From Glaciecola sp965660815 (GTDB taxonomy: Bacteria > Pseudomonadota > Gammaproteobacteria > Enterobacterales > Alteromonadaceae), in contig CBFIBG010000003.1 of the NCBI GenBank assembly GCA_965660815.1, positions 1 through 64,000 of the forward strand: 64,000 bases of DNA. The letters run 5' to 3'. Shown here in pieces: positions 25,362-35,089 of this stretch (positions are counted from its first letter, which is position 1; the number at the start of each line of letters is the position of its first letter). The notes under the pieces were generated by a model. It ran no database searches. It was given only the letters and a program-made list of their open reading frames with translations, and was not told the DNA's origin. The translations under genes and the position numbers were made by a program.

Positions 25362-26768
25362 TTGACATTTAGACCGATCATTAAAAAAACGGCAGGTGTG
25401 TTACGACGCATGAAAAATAGTAAAAATGTAAGCCTTCGAGCGAAGATCAAACATTACTGGTTATGGGTTAAAAAGATTCTAAATGTATTGAGCTCAAGCT
25501 TTTGGTTCATACCAAGCATACTGATTATTATTGCAACGGTAGCAGCTATAAACTTAGAAAATGTTGTCGTTCAAGCCGAGCAATTTCCCCAATATTTGGG
25601 ATGGCTGGAAACTAAAAGCGCCAGTACTTCTTTGCAAATGCTTCAAATCATTGCGTCAAGTGTTATCACTGTTACCAGCATAGCATTTTCTATGACTTTG
25701 GTTGCTCTCACCATGGCATCGTCTCAATTTGGACCACGCCTGCTTGGCAGGTTTATGCAAGACAAGCGAACTCAAGCCGTGTTAGGCGTGTTTACTGCCA
25801 CTTTTATCTACTGTCTAATGGTTATTGGCCAAATAAGCATCGATGAAGACTCTATTATAATAAATCCCGTTACCTCTGTCGCCATTGCTAAGTTGCTTGC
25901 CATTTCATGTGTCTTTGTATTGATCTATTTTATCCATCATGTTGCGGTTTCAATTTCAGCTGATCATGTTATTGAAACAGTGCATGTTAAGATGATGGAG
26001 GATATAGCGACCTTTCAAAATGTCCATGAACAATTTAGATTAGAGGAAAAATTATCCTGCGAAAATTCGTTAGCAGGCAGCCACCAACCACTGGAAAATA
26101 GGCAAAATGGCTACTTACAAGCCATCGACTACAATGGTATAGCAGAAGTGGCCCAAAAAATGGATATGTTGGTTGAAATCAACGTGCATGCGGGAAATTA
26201 TCTTATACCAGGCCAAAAAATTGCGGTCTGCATTCATAATGAAACCGGTGATGTTACCGTCGATATTAATCAATTTATGGTGGTAGGCTCAAAAAGAACT
26301 TCTCTACAGGACCCTGTATTTGCAATCAATCAACTAGTTGAGATGACATTAAGAGCTTTATCACCAAGTTTGAACGACCCTTTTACAGCCATTAATTGCA
26401 TCAACCGTATTTCCACCGCATTTTGCTCATTTACCCGAGTGAATGCTCCTAAACGACTCATTGTAGACAATCAGAAGAAAGCCAGAGTCCACACTGACGA
26501 GCCAACGCTTGAGCATATTTTTGATACTACCTTCGACAAGATAAGGCAAGCTAGCCATAACGACATAAGCGTAATCAAACACTTACTCAAAACTTTTACA
26601 AAAATACTTAACGTAAAAGACCAAGATCGTATGCTACATGCATCTATTAAAAGACAAGCAGAAATCATTCAATACATCATTCAAGGTCAACCATTCACAC
26701 CCCAAGACCAAACGAGTTTGAATAAACTCATTGAGACGATTTTCGAGGCTACTGAACCGACAAGGTAA
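25362..26768 (+). CDS. DUF2254-family membrane protein
   Basis: The protein has 468 residues. Membrane helices lie at about 38-62, 88-118, 138-160 and 175-198. The segment VITVTSIAFSMTLVALTMASSQFGPRLLGRFMQDKRTQAVLGVF is the DUF2254 signature. The soluble C-terminal part contains LRALSPSLNDPFTAINCINR, also conserved in the family. Function is unknown. The start is uncertain: TTG at 25362 or ATG at 25410 (17th codon), neither with a convincing ribosome-binding site. Convergent with the TonB receptor gene. Confidence 0.85.
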   Translation: MTFRPIIKKTAGVLRRMKNSKNVSLRAKIKHYWLWVKKILNVLSSSFWFIPSILIIIATVAAINLENVVVQAEQFPQYLGWLETKSASTSLQMLQIIASSVITVTSIAFSMTLVALTMASSQFGPRLLGRFMQDKRTQAVLGVFTATFIYCLMVIGQISIDEDSIIINPVTSVAIAKLLAISCVFVLIYFIHHVAVSISADHVIETVHVKMMEDIATFQNVHEQFRLEEKLSCENSLAGSHQPLENRQNGYLQAIDYNGIAEVAQKMDMLVEINVHAGNYLIPGQKIAVCIHNETGDVTVDINQFMVVGSKRTSLQDPVFAINQLVEMTLRALSPSLNDPFTAINCINRISTAFCSFTRVNAPKRLIVDNQKKARVHTDEPTLEHIFDTTFDKIRQASHNDISVIKHLLKTFTKILNVKDQDRMLHASIKRQAEIIQYIIQGQPFTPQDQTSLNKLIETIFEATEPTR

Positions 26769-26849
26769 AGAACGCCTCAGATGCGGTCGTTTTGAGCAAA
26801 GTAGTTGTTGAATGCAGTCAGTCCAGTGGCATTTTCAGATAGTTAGATC

Positions 26850-28883
26850 TCAAAAGCTCAATTGGACACCAGTATAAACCGCTCTAGGCGAACCCGGTGA
26901 TGCACCTAAGCCATTGACTGTTGACGCATAAACCTGGTTGGACACGTTATCTACCCTAACAAACACCTTACTCTCTTGGGCGTCATCAATGTGATAAGTT
27001 ATAAGCAAGTCAAGCACTGTATAACTGTCTGCCTCATCGCTATTGGCAGCATTGATAAAATACTTACCCATATATCTAAGCGTCGAATTTAGTCTAAGCC
27101 GTTCGGTCGCAAGCCACTCAAAATTCAAGGTTGCAGTTTGCTCTGGCACACCATTTACCTCATTGCCGATTAATTCGTTGTTCAGATTGCTATCAACTTC
27201 AGAGTCTGCAAGCCCATAAACGCCTCTGACACCAAATCGCTCCATTACTTGCCATTGTATACTTGCCTCCATTCCTCTGCGAGTAGTTTCGCCGAAGTTA
27301 ACAAATTCACCAGGAGTGACTTCGTTTATTTCATTAGAAGAGTTAATATCGTAAATCGACACGTCAAATTCTAAATGTGCATTAGGTGTGTAAATCAACC
27401 CAAGCTCATACTGTTTGAGTTCATTAACGTCGAGGTCCTGAGCACCAGTGGCGAACTTAGCGAACCCGCTAGCCAAAGCGAACCCTTCTGAGTAGCTAGC
27501 TCTCAACTGTAATTGCTCGTCAACTTCATAGCGTAAACCTGCTTTAGGACTTATGTGGCTAACACTATCTAACTCTTCACATGGCGATTGAACAGTTTCA
27601 ATTCCCAAACGCTCACAATCTCCATCAAATCGGTCTGCTCTCATTCCAAGAGACAAATTTAAACGTTCGGAAATGCTCAAATCGGCCTCAGTAAAAATAG
27701 CATTGCTGGTGAGCGTAGATTGACGATTAAAATCCGCGGGTGAGACTCTTCTTCGATTATCTAAATCTTCGTAAAATTGGAAATCAGTTTGTTCATCAAA
27801 GCGTTCTATACCAACCACATACGTTAATTCATAAGATGCTAATTCAACAACTCCGTTTAAACTGGCGCCAATTCCATATACATCTCTGTCATAGCTTTCT
27901 TCACGTTGTCGCCACCTAACGGCTTGTGCACCGCCTCGACTGAACCACCGAGTAAATTCTTGTTGAGTAGTATAAGCATAGGTCAGTAATTTAGTATCTG
28001 TATTGATCATGTAACCCAAATCGGCTCTTGCAGTAGCGAACTCTTTGACGGTGCCATCGTTTTTTACTCTGGGATCGATGCCATAAGGTTCTGCTTCAAA
28101 TTGTTCTAACGTAGTATATCCGGCTGAATGTGCTTGTGCTTCATGGAAACGACCTGATACGGAAAAATCTAATTTATCACTCAACTTATATCGAGTTTGA
28201 CCAGAAACTGTGCTTCGCTTAGCCTGCGATTGGGGACGAAAGCCATCAGTAGTAAAATGTTGCGCAGCGACATTATAATTGTGCTTTTTACTGAGTTCAT
28301 TGCCTATTGCAACTTGAGCATCGAAGGTATCAAATGCACCTCCGCTTACATCCATATCGATGTAATTACCTGAGTTTCGGGTGTTTAGTGCGAGTAAGCC
28401 TCCTCGGTTAAAATTGCCATAAAGCGCTGAAACCGGCCCCTTATAGACGGTCATCTGTTCAACTTCTAAAGGGATAATAACGTTCAAATCTACATAGCCA
28501 TCCGCATGAGAATTAGCTTCGTTTAAAGGGATCCCATCAATTACTACCCCTAAATCTCCCCCGTGAGCGCCATCACCAAATCCTCGAATTATGGTCGAAC
28601 TGGCTACCCCTCCAAGGCCGTAATCCCTTATGCTTACGCCAGAAACATCCTCTAGCATTTCGTTGATATCTCGCACTTGCTTAAAGCGAATGTCGTTCGT
28701 TGAAAATTCTGTGGCAGAAAAAGAAGAGTTTAAGCCATTTAACGCCTGTCCTTTTACAGTCACAACTTCAATTGCTTTTCGTGTTTTTTGGTCTTGGGGT
28801 CTGCTCTCAGCATGCGCAATGGTAATGCAGTTCATTTGAATAGAGAGTGCAACTATCGTTATCGTTATCTCATATAGCTTCAT
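26850..28883 (-). CDS. TonB-dependent outer-membrane receptor, siderophore/metal-complex type
   Basis: The protein has 677 residues, the size of siderophore or vitamin receptors. A signal peptide of about 25 residues ends at AHAES. A TonB-box-like EVVTVKG follows at about 39-45, then the plug domain (DINEMLEDVSGVSIRDYGLGG, VIDGIPLNEANSH, MTVYKGPVSALYGNFNRGG) and a 22-strand barrel ending in YTGVQLSF with terminal Phe. Substrate is not evident. I found no clear Fur box upstream. It stands alone, without adjacent siderophore genes. The next gene on the other side begins about 390 bases away. Confidence 0.9.
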   Translation of the reverse strand: MKLYEITITIVALSIQMNCITIAHAESRPQDQKTRKAIEVVTVKGQALNGLNSSFSATEFSTNDIRFKQVRDINEMLEDVSGVSIRDYGLGGVASSTIIRGFGDGAHGGDLGVVIDGIPLNEANSHADGYVDLNVIIPLEVEQMTVYKGPVSALYGNFNRGGLLALNTRNSGNYIDMDVSGGAFDTFDAQVAIGNELSKKHNYNVAAQHFTTDGFRPQSQAKRSTVSGQTRYKLSDKLDFSVSGRFHEAQAHSAGYTTLEQFEAEPYGIDPRVKNDGTVKEFATARADLGYMINTDTKLLTYAYTTQQEFTRWFSRGGAQAVRWRQREESYDRDVYGIGASLNGVVELASYELTYVVGIERFDEQTDFQFYEDLDNRRRVSPADFNRQSTLTSNAIFTEADLSISERLNLSLGMRADRFDGDCERLGIETVQSPCEELDSVSHISPKAGLRYEVDEQLQLRASYSEGFALASGFAKFATGAQDLDVNELKQYELGLIYTPNAHLEFDVSIYDINSSNEINEVTPGEFVNFGETTRRGMEASIQWQVMERFGVRGVYGLADSEVDSNLNNELIGNEVNGVPEQTATLNFEWLATERLRLNSTLRYMGKYFINAANSDEADSYTVLDLLITYHIDDAQESKVFVRVDNVSNQVYASTVNGLGASPGSPRAVYTGVQLSF

Positions 28884-29273
28884 AACTGTTCCTTTTGAGT
28901 TTTTGTTGCGATTCAGTAGTCGTTTTATTGTTTTTCATAATTACTAACCAAACTCCCTACTAGGCAATATGGATGCAAAAATAAAAAGGCTACTTGAATG
29001 CTGTGGTTATCAAGCAATATTTATTAATGGTTTGATTGAATGTGTACTTGTTTCAGTAAGGTGTCAGCGTTTTATGAAGAAAGAAAATGCTTTATGTTAA
29101 ACATTGATTTAAAAAATCATTTAACAAAGAAAAGTGAAAACCATAAGTAAAAGTGAATAGCCTATAAAAATATCAAAACCAATACTAACATACTGATTTT
29201 AATACTTAAACGACGATTCTTTTGTTGAGTTAGTCATTCCAAAGTCGATACACTCAAAGTCTTATATGCGTTT
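28884..29273. other. Divergent intergenic region between TonB receptor and barrel operon
   Basis: About 390 AT-rich bases contain promoters for both directions, which I cannot place confidently. A bulged inverted repeat lies at 29096-29125. No ORF of note and no recognisable Fur box were seen. Confidence 0.45.
29096..29125. repeat. Bulged inverted repeat upstream of the barrel operon
   Basis: GTTAAA (29096-29101) pairs with TTTAAC (29120-29125), and inside it TGATTT pairs with AAATCA, with a three-base bulge on the left side. It could be an operator or a leader hairpin for the operon starting at 29274. Confidence 0.4.
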
Positions 29274-30542
29274 ATGGCGATTTTGATGCGTTTTATTTTT
29301 TCTTCCCTGTTATATTTAATTGTTGTAATTCAACCAGCTATTGCAAATGAAAAAAACTATACTTTGGGTTTTTTTGGTAATTTAGGGGTAGTTACTTCAT
29401 CATCTGAAAAGCTTGGATACCGAGGCGAAATTGACTCGTTTGATGCTGTTTTTGATGGTGATTTTGATTTTTCTAAACAGAGTAAGTTTGGTGCGCAATT
29501 AGAATATCACCTGTCAGATGATTTAGATTTCTTTGTACAAGGTTTATATCGCGGTGACAATAACGATACTTTTGACGAAATATTAAATATTGCGTTTTTA
29601 CGCTACAAAATAAATAACCAGTTCTCTATCCGCATTGGACGCACCCCATTTGATCTATTTTTATTAACCGAGTATCGAGATGTAGACTTTGCTTACTCTT
29701 GGGCCAAACTTCCTCAAGAAGTCTATGGCATGTTACCTCCTAGGCATATTGATGGTGCAGACTTTATATACAGAGATATTTTGCCGATAGGCGATTTCAG
29801 AGCCAAACTCACGTTCGGGAAAGTTGAATACCCTCTTAATGATAGCTCTGTAATTGAAATGCGCCGTTTTATTAACGCAAGTGCAGAACTCAGCGATTTC
29901 AACTGGTCTGTTGGGATTCGTTATTCAAATACAAACCTAGAAGGACTAGAAGACCCTTTAGAGGCTTTACGCCAAGGCATCAATAGTTTAAATGGTATTT
30001 GGACAATGGCTAATTCATTCTCCGGCAGCCTCTCAACCAATGAAATTGGGGCTGAGTACCTGTCTATAGGTGGGCGATATGACTGGGGAGCGATAACAGT
30101 TTACGGTGAGTTAGCCCGAATATTTGGCGAAAATAGCCCTATTTTTCGCGGCATAAATAATGGCTATATATCAATACTGTATCAACAGTCTGCTTTTCAA
30201 CATTTTGTAGGATTTGCTTTTGCCAATTCGCCTACTTTTGAAGCCAATATACAAGAAAACTTGACCGCTCCTACTGAGGCATTGCCACCTGAGGTAGTGT
30301 CACTTTTACCTAGGGTTGAATCTTCATTAAATAATGGCTTAAATTCTTTTGCTCCTAATCAACAAACCTGGTCCATAGGTACTCGATACAATTTTAACGA
30401 GCATATTGCATTTAAGCTACAGCTTGACGCCTCTAGAGTAGAGCCAATGGGAGATACTCTTTGGCTGAGATCGGGGCCTCAGGGCATCTCAGAATCTGAA
30501 TGGGTTCAAACGGTATTTCTCAATATGAGCTTTGCATACTAA
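29274..30542 (+). CDS. Outer-membrane beta-barrel (porin-like) protein, first gene of a c-di-GMP operon
   Basis: The protein has 422 residues with a signal peptide (MRFIFSSLLYLIVVIQPAIA, from the second Met) and alternating-strand porin pattern throughout, e.g. FGAQLEYHLSDDLDFFVQGLY and FSIRIGRTPFDLFLLTEYRD. It ends with VFLNMSFAY, aromatic-terminated as in outer-membrane barrels. ATG at 29274 or 29286 could start it. No specific porin family is certain. The next gene overlaps its stop (TAATG), so it is made together with a periplasmic PstS-like protein and two c-di-GMP proteins. Confidence 0.8.
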   Translation: MAILMRFIFSSLLYLIVVIQPAIANEKNYTLGFFGNLGVVTSSSEKLGYRGEIDSFDAVFDGDFDFSKQSKFGAQLEYHLSDDLDFFVQGLYRGDNNDTFDEILNIAFLRYKINNQFSIRIGRTPFDLFLLTEYRDVDFAYSWAKLPQEVYGMLPPRHIDGADFIYRDILPIGDFRAKLTFGKVEYPLNDSSVIEMRRFINASAELSDFNWSVGIRYSNTNLEGLEDPLEALRQGINSLNGIWTMANSFSGSLSTNEIGAEYLSIGGRYDWGAITVYGELARIFGENSPIFRGINNGYISILYQQSAFQHFVGFAFANSPTFEANIQENLTAPTEALPPEVVSLLPRVESSLNNGLNSFAPNQQTWSIGTRYNFNEHIAFKLQLDASRVEPMGDTLWLRSGPQGISESEWVQTVFLNMSFAY

Positions 30543-30985
30543 TGAGATATTCGAATTTAACTCTACTCTTAATCAGTGGTTTGTTATCGTTTGGTAGCCT
30601 GCAAGCAAAGGTTGATATTAGTCAGGATCCCTTAGTGATTGTAACCAATTCAGATAGTCAATTAAATGAGCTGACACATGATGAATTAATCGGTATTTAT
30701 ATGGGTAGATATCGTTCTTCCGATGAGTCTACACCAATCTTACCCATCGACAATGCAATTTATATAGAGACTTTCTATAAGCAAGTTATTAATAAAACAT
30801 TGCCACAAGTTAACTCTTACTGGGCCAGATTAAAATTCACCGGTAGAGATTATAAAAGGCCTGAAAAGTTAGAAAGTAGCGAAGTCGTGCTTACTAGCCT
30901 TGTTTCATCAATTGATAGCATAAGCTATATCCCAAAAAGCCAAGTAACCGACGATGTGAAAGTGATTTATGAAGTTACTGAATAA
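30542..30985 (+). CDS. Small PstS-like periplasmic binding protein
   Basis: About 147 residues from the ATG at 30542, which overlaps the previous stop as TAATG. A signal peptide (MRYSNLTLLLISGLLSFGSLQA) is followed by a short domain: PLVIVTNSDSQLNELTHDELIGIYMGRY, then YWARLKFTGR and DSISYIPKSQV. This is the pattern of truncated phosphate-binding-like proteins (PBP-like). At about 125 mature residues it is roughly half a PstS domain. It overlaps the GGDEF gene by 17 bases. It could deliver a ligand signal to the membrane GGDEF protein, by analogy with periplasmic-binding-protein-regulated signalling systems. Confidence 0.75.
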   Translation: MRYSNLTLLLISGLLSFGSLQAKVDISQDPLVIVTNSDSQLNELTHDELIGIYMGRYRSSDESTPILPIDNAIYIETFYKQVINKTLPQVNSYWARLKFTGRDYKRPEKLESSEVVLTSLVSSIDSISYIPKSQVTDDVKVIYEVTE

Positions 30986-32540
30986 AGATGGCTTACTTGG
31001 CAAATTAACCTTATCAATACTCTTTACTGCAGTGGCGGTTGGCTTTATCGCATCTGAGTTATTTTATCGCGTGGTTTATAATGCAAGTTTTGAACGGGCC
31101 CAAGTTGAAATTAGTATGTTGCATGAAACAGTTGCAGCAACCTCATCAATAGCGGCCTATCTAAATGACACTGAACTTGCAAACGAAGTGGTAAATGGAC
31201 TAGCGGTGAATGGTGTAATCTTAGGCGCGAAATTAACGACACAAGAAATGGCTGTCACAAACACGAACTTTATCGAGAAAGGGGATATGTACAAGTTTGC
31301 GATTAAATCGCCTTTTAGCGATACGGAAGTAGGTGAATTGTTGATAGTCAGTGATACCAATTTTATCACAAACCGGGCACAAGATAATGCTTCATACAAC
31401 ACTCAAGCTTTATTGATTCAAGCGTTGATTATTACTGTTGTATCAATACTCAATGTATTTTTCCTAGTTTCAAAACCACTAACCTTTATTTCTAATCAAC
31501 TAAGTAAAATTACGCCGCCATCAACCGCTAGAATAAAACATCCTGCGTTTCACAAGCGCGGAGAGCTGGGCAGCTTGGTAAAAGACGTCAATTCATTGTT
31601 GATAAAAACTGAGTCATCGCTAAACGATGAACAAAAATACAGAAAAGAAATAGAGATATTAGAACAACGTTTTCGATTGGTGTTTGACCATGCTAATAAT
31701 CCAATTGTATTGACAGATTCTCACGGTAACTTGGTTTTATCAAATAATGCCTTTTCAAGCTTACTAGAGCAGACTAGCGTAAAAATGCAGAAAAACTTAG
31801 GGTCATTTTTAAGTGAGTTGTTTGAAGATGCTTCGAATATTGAGGAAAGCTTTAGAAAACAACTTTCATTAACAAATACAGCTTCAGGTGAATGCAAATT
31901 AAAAGGGAGCAATCAAGCAGATAAAGCCAAGTGGTATCAAGTAATTGCAACAGTAATTCGAACCGATGAGTTTAAAGACTATATGGAAATATCTTTACAC
32001 GATATTTCAAATAAAAAACAGAAACTAGAAGAGCTATCAAACTCTCTAGAAAAAGATCCGCTAACAAACGCACTAAGTCGGAGTGGTTTATCTGCAAAAT
32101 TAGAACTAATGAACCATGTATATACAAACTATGCAGTAATATTCATCAATATAAATGGTTTTAAAGCAGTAAATGAAAAGTACGGCCTAGGGAACGGCGA
32201 TCAGTTATTGAAGGCCGTTGTGGCTCGCTGTAAAACGCGGATAAGACAAGATGATGTGATTTGTAGGTGGAGTTGTGATGAATTCGTATTGATATTAGCG
32301 CAAGTTAATGAAAGAAATGTAGATGCGATAATTGAGGACATTAGTCGAGTAATTTGCCAACCTTTATCGCTAAATGGTTATGAAGGTTATCTAGAGGTAT
32401 CCGCATCTATTGGTGTTGCCTTATATCCAAGCCAGGGCGACAACAGCAGCGAACTCATACAAAGAGCAGAAGAAGCGTTACGCGATATCCCTTTGAATGA
32501 AAGATCTGACACACTTTCAATTGTAAAATTTGCGGGTTAA
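30969..32540 (+). CDS. Membrane PAS-GGDEF protein with degenerate SCDEF motif
   Basis: The protein has 523 residues. Two membrane helices (about 12-30 and 143-165) flank a periplasmic domain of about 115 residues. A HAMP-like segment, a PAS domain (about 230-340, FRLVFDHANNPIVLTDSHGN) and a GGDEF domain (about 355-520) follow. The GGDEF motif reads RWSCDEF, so both glycines are replaced. The metal-binding Asp in IFININGFKAVNEKYG is Asn. Diguanylate cyclase activity is therefore doubtful, and it may sense GTP or control its EAL partner. The gene starts inside the PstS-like gene. Confidence 0.85.
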   Translation: MKLLNKDGLLGKLTLSILFTAVAVGFIASELFYRVVYNASFERAQVEISMLHETVAATSSIAAYLNDTELANEVVNGLAVNGVILGAKLTTQEMAVTNTNFIEKGDMYKFAIKSPFSDTEVGELLIVSDTNFITNRAQDNASYNTQALLIQALIITVVSILNVFFLVSKPLTFISNQLSKITPPSTARIKHPAFHKRGELGSLVKDVNSLLIKTESSLNDEQKYRKEIEILEQRFRLVFDHANNPIVLTDSHGNLVLSNNAFSSLLEQTSVKMQKNLGSFLSELFEDASNIEESFRKQLSLTNTASGECKLKGSNQADKAKWYQVIATVIRTDEFKDYMEISLHDISNKKQKLEELSNSLEKDPLTNALSRSGLSAKLELMNHVYTNYAVIFININGFKAVNEKYGLGNGDQLLKAVVARCKTRIRQDDVICRWSCDEFVLILAQVNERNVDAIIEDISRVICQPLSLNGYEGYLEVSASIGVALYPSQGDNSSELIQRAEEALRDIPLNERSDTLSIVKFAG

Positions 32541-32552
32541 AGCTTAACAATT

Positions 32553-34391
32553 ATGCACAAGCAATCACTGCAAGAATATAAATTACTAGATCGCTCAGTA
32601 AAGGCGTTAATTTCAATCTCTTTGTTATTTGTGGTTGTATACCTTGTTAATGCATTGGTGTTATCAGAACAAACCTTAGTTTATACAATGTCTATTTCTA
32701 TTGGTATTTTGTGTTTACTCCGATGGTTAACGACCAGCGATAACAGCCCGATTGTATTAGTCACTCTGTGTTGGTATTTGGCTATTATTGTTTCCTACGT
32801 CGCATGGCGTAAATCTGGTGTGATGGACCCTATTTTACTAGCCTATTGCGGTATTTTATTAATTGCGAGCATGTACAGTGGGCGAGCGTTACTGATTACT
32901 TTGCTATGTTACATGCTCGCCACTATTTATTTTCTAAATTATAGCGCGCTGACTGGCTTCACGACTTTTGATACAGTCATAGCCGATCAAGGTTGGAGCA
33001 AAGCAAATAATCAAGCGATCTTTTTCTTGTTATATGCTTTTTCGTTAGATTTATTATCTACCTCTAATAAGGCCAGAAAATACAATATATTCGCAAGGGC
33101 TAATCGACTCGCAATTCAAATCACCCAGTCAAACCAATTAAAAAAGGTCAACCAAAATTCGGGCATACCAAATGGTCTAGCTTGTCAAGAAATGCTAGAG
33201 AGGATGCTGAAGAATAAAGGCGCAACGCCCGCATTAATATATTTAAGAATAGACAATTTTGATAACATTGCTTCTACTCAAGGAGAAGAGCAAGCAAAAG
33301 AGTTAATTAATAATCTATCTAAAAAGATTCAAAAAAACTCATTACTAGATGCATATCATGTTTCTGACAGAGACTTAATTATTTTGGTAGATATAGAAGA
33401 ATCTGATGATATTAAGCCAATTATAGTTTCAATAACCAACCTTATGATTAGGCCAGTTAAATTAGCCATTGGGTCTACTAATTTGAATTTTAGTGGCGGC
33501 CTGGCGCAAGCGCCTTTTGATGGAACAAATTATGCTAGTTTGAGAAAAAAGGCGGTGATTGCGTTAAATACCAAGATAGCAAAGCAGGCTATTGCCGTGT
33601 ATGAAGTAGCAATGGAAGAAAAATTGTTAACCACTTTGAGTATTACTGAAGGGTTAAAAAATGCGATTGAGAATAAAGAGTTTGAACTACACTATCAGCC
33701 CAAAATTGATTTGAAAACGCAAAAAATAAATGGTGTTGAAGCACTAATAAGGTGGCGTAGAAACGGCGCAATTGTGCCACCAGACTTATTTATCGGTATT
33801 GCTGAAACAACGGGATTTATTAATACAATTGGTGATTGGATTATAGAGCAGGCTTGTAACGATTGTCGGTTATGGAATCGCGGTATTAATCAGGTTATAC
33901 CTGTTGCGGTTAATCTTTCTCCTGTCCAGTTTTCCTCGGGAAATTTGCCCCAATTTATTTCAAAAACACTTGAAAAAATTCAACTATCTCCCTATTTGTT
34001 GGAGCTTGAACTAACAGAATCTATGGAATTTAATAGAGCGCACAAAGTTGAAGAACAGATTAATACTATTACTAATTTGGGGGTCGCGTTTTCAATAGAT
34101 GACTTTGGTTCAGGATACTCAAATTTAGCCTATATTAGTCGATTTAATGCACAAACTCTTAAAATCGATAGAGCTTTTGTACAAGATATTACCATTAACA
34201 CAAACAACTTACATATTTGTAAATCAATCATACAAATTGCCAATGCATTTAAATTAAAAGTGGTCGCTGAAGGAGTTGAAGATTTAGATACTGGTAATTT
34301 ATTGAGAGATTTAGGCGTGGACACTGGACAAGGTTATTACTGGTCAAGACCTCTGCCATTAAATGATTTATTAAAGTTTATTGAAGCCTAG
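32553..34391 (+). CDS. Membrane GGDEF(degenerate)-EAL c-di-GMP phosphodiesterase
   Basis: The protein has 612 residues with about six N-terminal membrane helices (15-175). A degraded GGDEF domain follows (about 205-350, SDRDLIIL at the motif site). A complete EAL domain (about 365-610) carries GVEALIRWRR, VAVNLSPVQF, LELELTESM, IDDFGSGYSNLAY, LKIDRAFV and VAEGVED, so all metal-binding and catalytic acids and the Lys are present. It should hydrolyse c-di-GMP. It is the last gene of the barrel/PstS-like/GGDEF/EAL operon, with a 12-base gap to the preceding gene. Confidence 0.88.
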   Translation: MHKQSLQEYKLLDRSVKALISISLLFVVVYLVNALVLSEQTLVYTMSISIGILCLLRWLTTSDNSPIVLVTLCWYLAIIVSYVAWRKSGVMDPILLAYCGILLIASMYSGRALLITLLCYMLATIYFLNYSALTGFTTFDTVIADQGWSKANNQAIFFLLYAFSLDLLSTSNKARKYNIFARANRLAIQITQSNQLKKVNQNSGIPNGLACQEMLERMLKNKGATPALIYLRIDNFDNIASTQGEEQAKELINNLSKKIQKNSLLDAYHVSDRDLIILVDIEESDDIKPIIVSITNLMIRPVKLAIGSTNLNFSGGLAQAPFDGTNYASLRKKAVIALNTKIAKQAIAVYEVAMEEKLLTTLSITEGLKNAIENKEFELHYQPKIDLKTQKINGVEALIRWRRNGAIVPPDLFIGIAETTGFINTIGDWIIEQACNDCRLWNRGINQVIPVAVNLSPVQFSSGNLPQFISKTLEKIQLSPYLLELELTESMEFNRAHKVEEQINTITNLGVAFSIDDFGSGYSNLAYISRFNAQTLKIDRAFVQDITINTNNLHICKSIIQIANAFKLKVVAEGVEDLDTGNLLRDLGVDTGQGYYWSRPLPLNDLLKFIEA

Positions 34392-34513
34392 CCACTCGAT
34401 GACATTTAATTTTATAAAGCGTTTTTGGATAGCTTAAAGTGCAAGTTGTCTTTAACAGCCGGTAAACTCACACTAGCAGTGTATTCTGCTTCAGGTTGGT
34501 TAATGTTAAAGCA

Positions 34514-34538
34514 GGAAAGGGCAACATAGGCCCTTTCC
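34514..34538. terminator. Hairpin between convergent EAL and NTF2-like genes
   Basis: GGAAAGGGC (34514-34522) pairs perfectly with GCCCTTTCC (34530-34538), loop of seven bases. T-runs on either side are poor, so it is a bidirectional terminator candidate on position and stability only. Confidence 0.5.
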
Positions 34539-34559
34539 TTACCATAGTAGCCTGTCGGT

Positions 34560-35030
34560 CTAATTCATTGCTGGCTCAAAGTTACTACCTGCCAAGAACA
34601 CCCATTTATTTCCATCCTTAACCAGCACTTCCGAAATTCTAGAGACTGAGCGCACACGACTATCGTCGACCATTTTTGTCACGATTGTTACGTAATAGTT
34701 GACTACTGCAGTACTTCCCTCAACGGTGATCGCCGCTGGCGAAATCTCGTAAATTAGCGTATCCGTGCCTTCATCGCCAAAACGTGACCACTTTATAGAT
34801 GCATCTTTGTAAACAGGTCCACCGCTATCAGCAGACCAAGAGACGTATTTATCGTGTATATAGTTTTCTGGCCAATTTCCGTTTTCTTCTGCATCATCTA
34901 CCCAAGATTGTTCAACAAGCGACCAGACCTCCATTTGAGAGTCATTCCAAGTTGGCTGTTGTGCATTTGTTGAAAATGCAATCGTAACTGCAAAAAGTGT
35001 GACGAGACACAATTTAACAAGCTTCATCAT
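34560..35030 (-). CDS. Secreted NTF2/SnoaL-like (DUF4440-type) protein
   Basis: The protein has 156 residues with a signal peptide (KLVKLCLVTLFAVTIAFSTNA, cleaved before QQPTW). The mature domain has the NTF2-like order: WSLVEQSWVDDAEENG helix, then Y-I-H-D-K-Y-V-S-W, IKWSRFGDEG, and two long strands TAVVNYYVTIVTKM and RISEVLVKDGNKWVFLAG. The pocket is probably ligand-binding or structural, and no catalytic residue can be assigned. AAGGAT precedes the two consecutive ATG codons (35030 and 35027). A perfect palindrome 41 bases upstream suggests repressor control. Confidence 0.78.
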   Translation of the reverse strand: MMKLVKLCLVTLFAVTIAFSTNAQQPTWNDSQMEVWSLVEQSWVDDAEENGNWPENYIHDKYVSWSADSGGPVYKDASIKWSRFGDEGTDTLIYEISPAAITVEGSTAVVNYYVTIVTKMVDDSRVRSVSRISEVLVKDGNKWVFLAGSNFEPAMN

Positions 35031-35070
35031 ATAATCCTTATTGTTATTTTAGTTATTGTTTATTTATAAC

Positions 35071-35089
35071 CTGTTCAAATTTTGAACAG
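35071..35089. promoter_or_regulatory. Perfect 19-base palindrome, operator candidate
   Basis: CTGTTCAAATTTTGAACAG has nine-base arms around a single central base. It lies between divergent genes, 41 bases before the NTF2-like start and 190 bases before the tricorn-like start. A TATAAAT lies just inside it toward the NTF2-like gene (revcomp of about 35061-35067), so it would overlap that promoter, as in TetR-type repression. The regulator is unknown. Confidence 0.65.

Noticed and set aside
26769..26849. Imperfect inverted repeat between DUF2254 and TonB receptor genes
   Set aside because: The arms (about 26770-26792) do not pair well and there is no T-run, so I did not call a terminator.
34130..34324. 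64-residue minus-strand frame inside the EAL gene
   Set aside because: Shadow frame of a well-supported coding sequence.
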